Position numbers and translations under genes: made by a program
Origin: Sitta carolinensis
Lineage: Eukaryota; Chordata; Aves; Passeriformes; Sittidae
Assembly (NCBI GenBank): GCA_032173965.1
Contig: CM063283.1
Location: 36,433,743 to 36,497,742, forward strand
Direction of reading: 5' to 3'
Length of the DNA stretch: 64,000 bases
Notes under the pieces: model-generated
Seen by the model: the letters and a program-made list of their open reading frames with translations, nothing else
Told to the model about the DNA's origin: nothing
The model's database searches: none
Shown here: positions 12,827 to 39,260 of the stretch, in pieces
Numbering within the stretch: the first letter of the stretch is position 1
Layout of the letters: each line of letters opens with the position of its first letter

Positions 12827-15051
12827 CTGCTTTTCCCCTTTTCATTATAGTGAGGCAATTTTCTGGATAATTTCTTCTTTTTGTCCTTATTCTATTGTCA
12901 TGCAGAGCAATTTGAAGCAAATTAATAGAGCCTGTGTATTTGCATATTTTTCAGGCTCTAAGAAGGACCACATGCAGCAGAACTGCTCCCCTGAATGCCA
13001 TGGGGTTTTGTTTGTTTGCTTCCCTCCTTTTAAGGTCAGGGGGTAGCCAAGCTGAATCTGCCAAAGCTTGAATCGAAAGCTAATGTCCATCCTGGTAAAT
13101 GAAACAGCTCTGGGGTACATTCCCAGGCGCTGGAAGGCAATTGTCTGTGCTGTTTAATTGTTAGCGCAGTGCCTGGCACAGCAGAGCCAGGGCCAACTTT
13201 CCCAAACAATTCCCAAGTGCAGGCCAACAGCTGGCATGGGCTTGGGGCCACTCTCGACAGGCAGCTTGTGTGTAGAGCAAGCAGGAGAGAGGAGGTCGGT
13301 AGTATGGATGCACTATTTCCATCTGCCCTGGTCTCAGCACCAGGGAACAGTCCCAGCCGTGTTTAATTTACGAGTACAGACACAGCTCCGATTGCTCAAA
13401 CAAGGCTTGTACAACTATGCTGTTGCAAGGAGAAAGCTGCTTATCCATCTTGCCGGCATAAACATATATATTTGCTTGTAGACTGATCGTATGCATTGCC
13501 TTGGCTGTAAGACTGATTTGTTTCCATAAATTCCTAAGCATGGGTTTTTTTCAGATGTTCAGGCTTAAATGCAAGGATGAGACACTCAGGGAAAAAAAAA
13601 ATCTGTTCATTTTGTCAGTTCTCTAATGGCATTAAGAATTAAAAGTCTGAGATCGAGCAGATAGAAACTTTCTGCATTTACACTGAGCGCTGGAAGACAA
13701 TTCAAATCAGGTGTTTGTCAGGCATGGGCCAAAACATCCCCAAACACAGTTGTGCAAATAGCATACTGTTCAAAGTAATTTGGTTTTATCTGCAAATGTG
13801 GCAGTCCCAGATGTTTCTCCAGGCATGGTAAGGTGCACCAACCCACACGCCTTATGATAACAGTGGCATAAGTGGTGGTATTTGCATGGAAAGAATGCTT
13901 GCTTGGAAACAAGTTGAAGATGGGTCAGGTGATCATCCACTTTTGAGTCACCAAACCCCAGATAAAACCCCATTCCCCACTTTGGGGACAAAGTGAGCAA
14001 CAGGCAGAAGAAACAGCAGAATTTGTCTCTAAGGGACCATCACAAAACAGCAATCCCAGACACAAGCAAATAAAGGATCATCTACCAGCCATTATATGCA
14101 CTACACAACATAAATACACTAAATAATCCTCTGAAGATGATAAAAGAGGAACATGTGGGTTCCCTGAGACTAATTTGTCTGCAGATGGTACATGTCAGAA
14201 ATAGCTGGTATTCAGAACTGTCTTTTCAGGGCACGCTTCTTTAAGGTTACTGAAAAGTTCCTTTATTCAAGAAATTAGCTTAAATGTCCTAAGGCACAGA
14301 ATGTACTCTGAAAATACTCACATTTCATTTGATTGCTGTTGTTAATGTTTCAGAAATGAAGTAAGTTTTCCCCTGGGGACATTGAGCCTGGCTTACCCAT
14401 TTGTCTGAGCTTCTTCAAAGGAGGAATGACTCTTAGTTCTGGCCTGATAACAGCACAGGAGAAAAACCAAACACAGTATTAGGAAAACAGCAATTTATTA
14501 ATTTTTTGGGGTGGAGGGGAAACCACGGGTAAATTTAGAAATAATGTATAAATATTTGTATAAGAAAACTACTGTTATTTCATTACTTATATGAGAACAC
14601 AGAGAACAAAAAAAAACAAGCCAAACCAATTTCAACTTCAAATGTATCTGAACATATTTCTATTGCTTTTTCTTACCCGCATTTTATGAATTTGAGTGTT
14701 CATTCAAGGGATTCATCACAGATCAGCTGAGGGAAAAGCTGGACCATGTAAGGCTCTTACTTACTGATAATGGGCAACAGAGGAAATGGTGTTAATCAGG
14801 CAAGAACTCTGCCATCTTCTGCAGCAGAAATCTCACTGTATTCAAATGAAACTGGAAAATAAATATCTTTTAAAGGATCAAATCTGGATCTGGCCCCAGG
14901 AGACACCGCAGATTAAAAGATTGGCATCCAGAAATTTGTTGTGAAAACTCCCCAAGAGCAATACACTCAGACTTTAGGTCTCTTTTCTGTCATACTTAAA
15001 TACAGCCGATTTTTCAAAATTAAACCTGTTTCAGCATATTATTTCAATCAG
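12827..15051. other. KLF5 3' flank; 12.9-13.9 kb possibly conserved non-coding
   Basis: About 1 kb of mixed-complexity sequence free of repeats, with many transcription-factor-like words (for example GTGTTTGT, TTGTGCAAAT, TTTATCTG around 13710-13795). No coding potential. Calling it an enhancer is inference only. Confidence 0.3.
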
Positions 15052-15249
15052 TGATGGTGGTTGCCCAGTCAAGCCCAAAGTGTACAAGGTGCCCAGAGTC
15101 ACCTACAAGGTAGCGGTAGTGCTCACCTGGTGCCAGCTCTGCACCAGCACCACCAAGGAAGAAGGCTGCTCCCACAGACCAGACCTCAGAGCCATCTCTG
15201 GTGCCAACGCAGCCCGCAGAAACAGATTTCTCAAGTCTGCTCCAGTCAT
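15052..15249 (+). other. GC-rich exon-like island, identity unknown
   Basis: A 198-bp block, clearly richer in G+C than its surroundings. It is flanked by an acceptor-like TTTCAATCAG (AG at 15050-15051) and a donor-like CAT|GTGAGTT (GT at 15250-15251). One plus-strand frame is open throughout, containing CPVKPKVYKVPRVTYKVAVV, and a second is also open. The length is a multiple of three, so the putative exon is phase-symmetric. I do not recognise the peptide. It could be a lineage-specific or lncRNA exon, a fragment of an old pseudogene, or chance. Confidence 0.25.
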
Positions 15250-18200
15250 GTGAGTTATTGAAGCTGCATATTTTTTCTCACAGAAGCAAAACATCTGATC
15301 TGCCTAAAAGGGATTTAGCACCTATAGTGGGGTGTAATGTAAGCAAAAATCCAGAAAATATTCATACTGCTAATGTTTGACCCTACAGCTTTAATGCTGA
15401 TAAATTTATGAGTTTAAAATTCCTTATGGGGTCTTTTGTAGATTTGCAGCAGAGCCTCAGGCTTCATGCTGTTAAGGACTCGACGCTCATCTCCTTTCAG
15501 GATCCAGAAACAAGGTGTTGCCCTGCCAAAATCCTCTTGGGATCTTTATGTCAAAGGCACGCTTCTGGCTCACTTTCTATACGTCCATAGCATGAAGCTT
15601 CTCATAAGCTGCTGCTGTTTTTCTTTGCTAAGCCCCTGGCTTGAAGGAATTTGGTGATGGTTCCTTTCTCTGAAGGAGTAACCTATGAAGCAGGATACTC
15701 CATCTGATAGGACAGGGTTTCAGTGGCCTGGATATGCAGTACTGGCTCCTCCTGGCCCTGAGAAAGCCAAAAGCACATGTCCACAACTTCCCAGACTATC
15801 CAGCAGTCCATGGACTATTCAGGGGCACAGTGTGAGCTTACTGCATTTCTATTCATCCTCCTCAAGCAGCCAAGACTGGTAGATTCATTGGACTGGAAGA
15901 AGAGAGTCTGCATCCTCTCAACGTGGGTACTGACCTGGGAGACTGGGATTCTGGTCCCTCTGACGGTCTATGTCCTTTTTTTGGTGTAGTGATCCACCCC
16001 AATGGATTGGAAATAATGACAAACCACAATAACAATAGCCAGCTAAACAAAACAAGTATAAACAGAAACAACAACTGAGGCTGGGAAGAGAAATGGCCTT
16101 TGGGGATATTATTTTGAAGAGACTTGAGACTTTGATTTCCCAGGCAGAGGAGATGGCAAACCAGCCAGTGTGACTCCTTGTTCCTTGAGAAAGAGACAAA
16201 CCACTTTTTTCAAAATCTTCCTGTAGCCAAAGCTTTTGAACTGACTCTGCTACAGTAAAAAAAAAGTGAGATGGGAAAATGGGGAGGTCAGCACAAAAAC
16301 AAAGGTTGGATACCCCAAGAGTCCACTCTAAAGCCTTTCTAAGTAGCTGCCTCAAAAGTAGAGAACCTCCCTTGGCATCACATATCTTTGCTTGATCCCA
16401 TGAGAAGGAAAAGGCTCTAATCAGCTTCCTGAGCCCTGTGTGGGATAAAGGCCACACTAAATGCAAAAGTAGTCACAGCATGCACTATATTTTGACACAA
16501 GCACTGCACATACAGGAAAAGGTTTACCCCTGTTATACGGCACAGGGAGACTGGCAGAACACAAACACACTGTTATTGTTTATGAATTCCAGCCTGAGAC
16601 AGGTGAGAAGGGTGCTCCAGCCAGCCCCAGTGCAGCACCGGGCCTCAGTGGGAAGAGCAGGACTGGGACAGCATTGGCACGAGCCCGTCACTGCAGCTGC
16701 CCAGTTGGGTGGGAAGGAGCAACAGCAGGAGCTGGAGCTATGGGAAATATGGAAGCAATCAGAAATACAAATTAAGCCCAAGACTGATGGGCAGCAGGAA
16801 CTGAACAGGGCAGAAAAGGTGAGATGCAGGATATTTATTAACAAGCTACCCTTGAGACCTCATTTCAGGATGCTGTCTGCTGCCACCTGAACAGGCTCTC
16901 CTGCAGAAATAACTCACATTTCTAACCTGCCTAGCTGAAGTTACTTTCTTTTCCAGTGTGAATTCACTTTGTCTCTGTACTATAACCACCCTTCTCTCTT
17001 CCCATATCTCCCTTCCTCCTCTTTGTTTAGGAGAATCCAAAATTAAGAAATTTTCTACTTCTTGGAAACAGAGATTCATTGTTACATTTCTTTCTCAATA
17101 CAGTACACACAACAGGGAACACAGAATATTTCCCTAGCTGCTGGGAAATTTGGAGTGGACACTAGAGAGCATCCATTTTCTCCTCAGCTAACCTGTGGAA
17201 CTTGCTGCTGTGACAGGTCACCAAAAGCAAGTAATTGCCAGGATTCAGAACTGAACTGAATATGCAAATGAACATGCACACACACATCCCAATATATATT
17301 TATATACATATTTATATATAAACAGCAACTACTTTTAGAAAGGACAATAACAAACATCAAAGGAATCTGGTGAACAAAGGTGCTCTTCATTTGCCATGGA
17401 CTGGCCTTTGTTGCAACAGACTGGGCTCTGCCTGGTCTGCCATGGGTTCTCCAGTGCCCTGAGTCTGTTCAAATCCCAAATTCCAAACAAGCAGCATTGG
17501 TTAGGATGCTGAATACATTGTAGGTGACAACAACAACCTAATGGTTAGTAGTGCAGGAGAAGAGGAATAAGTAAACACAAGTTTGCAAGTTGCTTTATTA
17601 AAAGCATACCCATTGGGCTGCTTCTGCTACTTACAGTGGCCAATAAATTCCCTCTGTCCTAACATACTCAAAGTGCCAGGATACATTATTCAGCACATGA
17701 GTAATCAGATACATTCTTTTGGCTAATAGTAAGTTGTTGAGCTGGACTCTGTTCATGAAGGTCAATAGCAACACCACTACGGTAGCTGCAGAGCATGACA
17801 GAGCCTCAGATTAAAACAAGGATCCATGCAAGGATCCTGACTGATGAAGGTAACAAGGTTCCCAAGTGGGCAGAGGCACTTCTATGGATGATCAGGCTGT
17901 AAAGTCACATAAAAAAACATGGGAAGGGACTCAGCACCCAGTCAAGTGGAGGATGAGGTGTTCATGTGGCCACCAGAAAAACCAGCTGGCCCACTGGATT
18001 TTCTCTCTTCACATGGAATGATAATTCAGGTTCTGAAGGATAATTGGAGAGTTCAACTTGTGGGTGGCCTCGGTACCTTGGGGGACTCTGTGCCAACTGC
18101 TGTAAAGGAAGTGAGCAGGGGCTATATGGTAACAGTGCTTTTTCTTGCAGATTTTCAGACCAGGCAAGCTGTTGAACTCCTGTATCAATACAGTGCTCTA

Positions 18201-19708
18201 CAGCTGTAGCACTTGCCAGAAAAGAAAGCCCCTCTACTTTAGGTTTTTTCACATATTCTTGTGCACATTCTCTCACTGTTTGCATTAGGTTAAATGCTGC
18301 TGAAGTAGATGGGCCTAATTATGGCCTTTCATTCAAGATTAATATGAAGCCATTAGGCTGGTTTATGCAACCTGGTAGCTGAGCAACAGAAACATCTAAA
18401 ACAAGTATGAGGCAACACTGGAGGCTGAAACCATGCAATCAGCGGGCTTTCATGGTGAAAAGCCATGGGAAACAGGAGTGAGCGCTGCCTTTGTCCACTG
18501 ACTTGAGACAAAACTCAGCAAAGAGGAGAGAGGGGCTTCCAAATCCACCACTAGTCCAGCTCAGCCCAGGGGCTGAGCTAAACAGAAGAGCTCGTCAATC
18601 CCAATGCCCCCATTGCCATTGGTACTCAGCAAAATAATCTCCAGTAGCTTTTTCCCAGTGACAACGACAATTGCTCAATTCATTGACAGCTTATTCTCTG
18701 AGCAGAAACGTCTCAAAGAAACTTGGGTGTTTTCCTAATGGCTGGACCAGGAAAGGGTAATGGCACAGCAACGTTTCTGGGAGCTCCCTCTCCCTATGCT
18801 CCAAAACATGGTGCTTACTTTTGCACTTGTGCAGTTAGGTGAGATGCAGGGAGATTTTCTTAGTAGCTAACTGGGTCTTCACTAACTTGGTTAATGCCAT
18901 CCTAGCTATTTTGTAAAAGGAAAGATTAGATGACATGTGAAAGACAATCATTAAGAGAGAAAAATCAATTGAAGAAAAATCAAAGCTTGATTGTAAGGAA
19001 ATAACGTAGAATTTCAAGCAAGGATTTAGGAATCAGAGCCATGAGATGGTAATGGAATTTGGAATAAATTATTGGTTTGAATAGTAACATTTGCTAGCAA
19101 ACTATATTTAAACTGACTCATTGGTTTTAAAATACATTTCTTCTAAAAAGCCCAGCAGGCCTTTTCTCTTGAAGCTTGGAGGAAAGAAGAGATATGTACC
19201 CCCAGAGCTGAACATACAAAACTACTTGAATTTTCATGTGAATCGTACTTCCAAGGGAGAAACACTGAAAACAACACACTCATACAGTAGGCACTGCATA
19301 GTGCTGCTGTGGGACCTTCCTGGCTTTCTAGGACACGAAAGGACCTTTTTGGCAACACTGTCAATGAGTGTGAACAGGTTTTAAACATTTTGAGAGTGGG
19401 AAGGAATTTGTATACTTCTATATACCCAACAGGTACCCTTGATATCCAATGACACTACTGTGGATGGACAACTGCAACTGTTTGCAGGCAAGCGGTCACT
19501 TCCTCGTAAGTTCAGATAGCAGAAAAGCACCAATCCTCAGCCCTTCCAATTTACTATTTTCATCAGGGCAGGATGCAGAAGTGCCAGGTACTTCCCAAAG
19601 AGGCAGTCCCTTATGTAGAACAGACACTCTTTGCTTAATACTGTCATGATTTCCAGCTTCCACTGCAAAACACAGAACTTTCATTGTCAGGAGCTAGAGA
19701 GAGCACAT
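15250..19708. other. KLF5 3' flank, nothing firm
   Basis: Two open frames of 150-182 codons overlap around 15.9-16.9 kb on opposite strands, without recognisable domains. Two good donor-like sites (CAG|GTGAGA near 16600, AAG|GTGAGA near 16818) could belong to a non-coding RNA. An AT-rich palindromic patch lies at about 17290-17325. Confidence 0.4.
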
Positions 19709-19724
19709 GCACACACACACACAT
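19709..19724 (+). repeat. Short (CA)n run; GU-rich downstream element on minus strand
   Basis: A run of CA dinucleotides on the plus strand, read as GU repeats in the KLF5 pre-mRNA immediately downstream of the AATAAA. It may vary in length between individuals and is likely to bind CstF64. Confidence 0.6.
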
Positions 19725-19736
19725 TAGGCACTTTGT

Positions 19737-19742
19737 TTTATT
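19737..19742 (-). terminator. KLF5: KLF5 poly(A) signal AATAAA
   Basis: AATAAA on the minus strand, followed after about 15 nt by a GU-rich stretch (TGTGTGTGTGTG, 19723-19709), the classical layout of hexamer plus downstream element. No other AATAAA was seen on this strand between the stop codon and this point, so it is the probable main 3' end, with cleavage near 19720. Confidence 0.85.
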
Positions 19743-19944
19743 TTGCAAAAAAAAAAAAAAAGTCTTTATATATAAACGATTTCATTCTCTCTCAAAACAT
19801 TCTACAACTATACAGCTGTTTGCTCCATCATTTGCATAGGAAATACCACAATACAAAAATAAGGTAGGGGGAGGCAAAAGAAGCAAAACAGCAACCAATT
19901 TCTGCATGTGTTTCCACGTATAAACATTTGAAGCCTTACAAAAT

Positions 19945-19972
19945 TATTTACATCATTTGTCAACTATTTACA
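19945..19972 (-). promoter_or_regulatory. Paired Pumilio response elements in KLF5 3' UTR
   Basis: Two exact UGUAAAUA octamers on the minus strand, at 19972-19965 and 19952-19945, 20 nt apart, about 200-230 nt before the poly(A) signal. UGUANAUA is the well-established PUM1/PUM2 binding motif, which usually promotes decay or repression. Binding here is inferred. Confidence 0.6.
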
Positions 19973-20067
19973 TTGAGAGCGACATTTCTAACTATAACAA
20001 ACAAAACTATAATTTATCAAGTATACATAAAATTGTCTTAAAAAAAGAGAGTCTATCATATACCACA

Positions 20068-20076
20068 AATAAATAA
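20068..20076 (-). promoter_or_regulatory. AU-rich element nonamer in KLF5 3' UTR
   Basis: UUAUUUAUU on the minus strand, the minimal nonamer of class II AU-rich elements that recruit destabilising proteins such as TTP. It fits an inducible, short-lived mRNA. Confidence 0.5.
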
Positions 20077-21465
20077 AAACAAACAACAGTTTTAACAAAG
20101 CTAGGTTTTCCTGCAAGAACCTTTTTTTGGTATTTTGATTGTCTATTCTAGCCTTTGGTTGACAGCATAATATTACGGCTTGTGAAGTTCAGACACTTAT
20201 TAGGTTTGTTTGGTTTTCTCCTGTTGTTTGGCCAATCCTACCTGGTCTAACCTCATCTTTGGCCCTCCATCTATGATTTCAAGGCTGAGCATGGTGGATC
20301 AAAGTCATTGTCGGCATAAAAGGGCACCATTTCATTGACTTCAGTGGATTTTCAGCTACTTCTGTCAGCAGTAAATTTTTACCTGTGTGTGTCAATCTGA
20401 ACAGTGGATTAACTAAACTGTACTGTAATTTTTTTAAAAAAACTACTGTATCCTTTACCTTCTAGTAAATTACATCCAATATCCACATGAAACTAGATCA
20501 TACATAGGTGCTGAACCAGCTTAACATGTCTGTGTATGAAAACTGCATCCTAAATCCTTCTTTTTAAAGTGATACTAAGTTTAGCTTATAGTAAGAGGTT
20601 TAACATTCTGTGTTCATTTCAACTATCCCCGCTATTTCAGCTTCCAACATTGACTTTGCAGTTCATTCTGCATGTTTTGCCCTTTTATGCAATTTGAAAA
20701 CAAACTCCTGCTTTGAATATTCAGTGCACACCATTGAGTTAACAGGTACAAAACATCTGACTAAATTGGTACTGTTTTGAGAGGTATTTAAGTAACTTTT
20801 TTTATAAATGTGCCATGTAATCAAATGTAAAGCAACTGCTTTTTTCAGATGTTTCTTAGAAAACTTTTGTATTAAACCTAAAAAGCTGATTTGCATATTT
20901 ACAAAATCTTTGTCATAGCAAACATGCAACACATAGAACAAAACGCTTTGTTCTATGGCTGTTTATGCATTTTTCTATGTACTTTATATCCACAGAACAG
21001 TTTAACATTTAAAAAAACCCCACATGTACTTAAGTATGTCCAGTAAAAACCAGACAGATTACAGTTCATGGCTTTTCCATTGTGTGCATTCATCTGCATC
21101 CTCTTGTTAATTTGTTTACTAAACGTTGTCACAATAATGACAGTGCTTTGGTCAAAACACTGCACAAGGGGAAAAAAGAAGTATAAAGCTGCAATGTGTC
21201 GAGATATAATACTTGTAAAGAGATGAAACCTGCTGACTAAAGCCATATACATCATGAAAGCAAAAAAACGACTGAACACTCTGGTAATTGTGATACAGTG
21301 TCTTCCCTTTTTCTGCATAAATATACAAAATATACATTTCCAGTTCCTTTTGAGATCTTTTTTAAATGGATATTTACTCAAAAAATTCAACTAATTTCAG
21401 TTGAGTGTCGAGAGTCCATAGGAAATTGCATAGATACAGAACAGCCTCCACGACCAGTCCAGCTC

Positions 21466-38191
<16,726 letters not shown>

Positions 38192-38735
38192 GGGGCTGGC
38201 GGCGGGCGCGGCACGGACAGGCTGCCGGCCCCCGGCGCAGGGCGAGTGACCCGCGGGCGGCTCCGGGCGGACGGGCGGTGTCTGCTCGTGCGCTCACTCC
38301 CCAGGAGCACCAGCCCACAGCGCATCCACTCCGATATCGTAGTGTCTCCGCCTGTACCTGGCCACGGGTATCTACCCGGTGACACACGCCCGCCTGTATT
38401 TCACCCTACCCCACCCCCGGCCCCCCCTACACCCCACCCAGCCCGGAGAGGGGGCCGGCCCTGCCGCCCGCCCTGCCTACGGGGAGCGCAGGCAGCTCCT
38501 CCCCGCCGCCCGGCCCGGCGCGGCCCGCTCCGCTCCGGCCCTGCCCCGCAGCGGCAGCCCCGGCGAGCGCGGCGGTGACGGCGGAGCGGTGCCGGTGCCG
38601 GTGCCGGTAGGGCGGTACCGCCCGGCCAGCAGCCGGGGAGCGGTGCCCGGAGCAGAGTCCCCGGAAAGGAGCGGCCGGCGCGGTGCTCGCCCCACAGTGG
38701 AAGAGGGTTTTCAGCAAGTGCGGCACTCTGCCGAG
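38192..38735 (-). other. KLF5: Probable KLF5 5' UTR and core promoter
   Basis: GC-rich sequence directly upstream of the start codon. The start site of transcription is not visible. If the TATA-like box at 38758-38765 is used, the cap would lie near 38730-38735 and the leader would be about 540 nt. Initiation nearer the ATG from GC boxes, giving a shorter leader, is equally possible. Confidence 0.5.
38587..38611. repeat. (GGTGCC)n-like hexamer repeat
   Basis: Three to four imperfect tandem copies of CGGTGC/CGGTAG inside the KLF5 promoter island. Confidence 0.6.
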
Positions 38736-38757
38736 GCTTCTCTCATGGTTTTGCTAT

Positions 38758-38765
38758 TATTTATA
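38758..38765 (-). promoter_or_regulatory. TATA-like box TATAAATA upstream of KLF5
   Basis: TATAAATA on the minus strand at the upstream edge of the CpG island, in the context CTATAAATAAT. It has the right orientation for KLF5, but AT-rich octamers are common outside the island, so function is inferred. Confidence 0.35.
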
Positions 38766-39050
38766 GTCTTGTAAAAAATCACTGCTAATGTGGGCACTTT
38801 AAAACAACTGTCTTGTCCTAACTTTCATCTTCAAAAGGGTTTTAAAGGCAGTCGTTCAGATTTATTGTTTTTTGTCCTGAAGGCAACTCGTACTCGAAAC
38901 CTGCTGCTAATAATTATCAGTACGGCAGTACACATCCACCGGCTCCACCTCGTACACTGTGAAAATGAAGTTTTTCAGCATTTTACAGAAATAGCGCAGG
39001 GAACAAGGAAGACGGGCGGAGGAAAAAAGGTAGCGACGATTGAATCTTCT

Positions 39051-39086
39051 CCCCCCCCCCCCTCCTCCCCCCCCCCCCCCCCCCCC
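39051..39086. repeat. Poly(C)/poly(G) run upstream of KLF5
   Basis: Runs of 12 C, then TCCT, then 20 C on the plus strand. On the minus strand this gives G-runs separated by A and GG, which meets G-quadruplex sequence rules. It lies about 300 nt upstream of the TATA-like box. Confidence 0.9.
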
Positions 39087-39119
39087 GAATGAGACAAGTT
39101 TCTATTTACTTGTTTTGAG

Positions 39120-39260
39120 GTGTGGTTTCGACGCAAAGCATATTTCCCCGTAGACGGCGGACGGTGAGCTAAGCTACCGCATGTTTTGCTAAAGCAGAAA
39201 AACGAGGGACGCCGTCCTTTCGTGCAACACCGACCGGCTCACGTCGTATGGGAAAAGTAC
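39120..39260. promoter_or_regulatory. CpG-dense patch upstream of KLF5 promoter
   Basis: About 15 CpG dinucleotides in 140 bp, separated from the main island by the poly(C) run and AT-richer sequence. Probably a CpG shore element or proximal regulatory region. Confidence 0.5.

Larger units (their letters stand above)
19720..21465 (-). other. KLF5: KLF5 3' UTR
   Basis: About 1.75 kb, AT-rich, from the stop codon to the first canonical poly(A) signal. Visible elements on the minus strand are three UGUAAAUA Pumilio-type sites (20903-20896, 19972-19965, 19952-19945), one UUAUUUAUU AU-rich nonamer (20076-20068), several AUUUA pentamers, and a U-run just before the poly(A) signal. The length is close to that recalled for the human 3' UTR. 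The exact cleavage site is inferred. Confidence 0.85.

Noticed and set aside
12690..12920. Minus-strand frame encoding a FILFY-repeat peptide
   Set aside because: It is the translation of the (TTTTA)n microsatellite.
15918..16890. Open frames of 182 (minus) and 150 (plus) codons overlapping on opposite strands
   Set aside because: Neither resembles a known family; opposing overlapping frames suggest chance. Kept only as a note under the flank.
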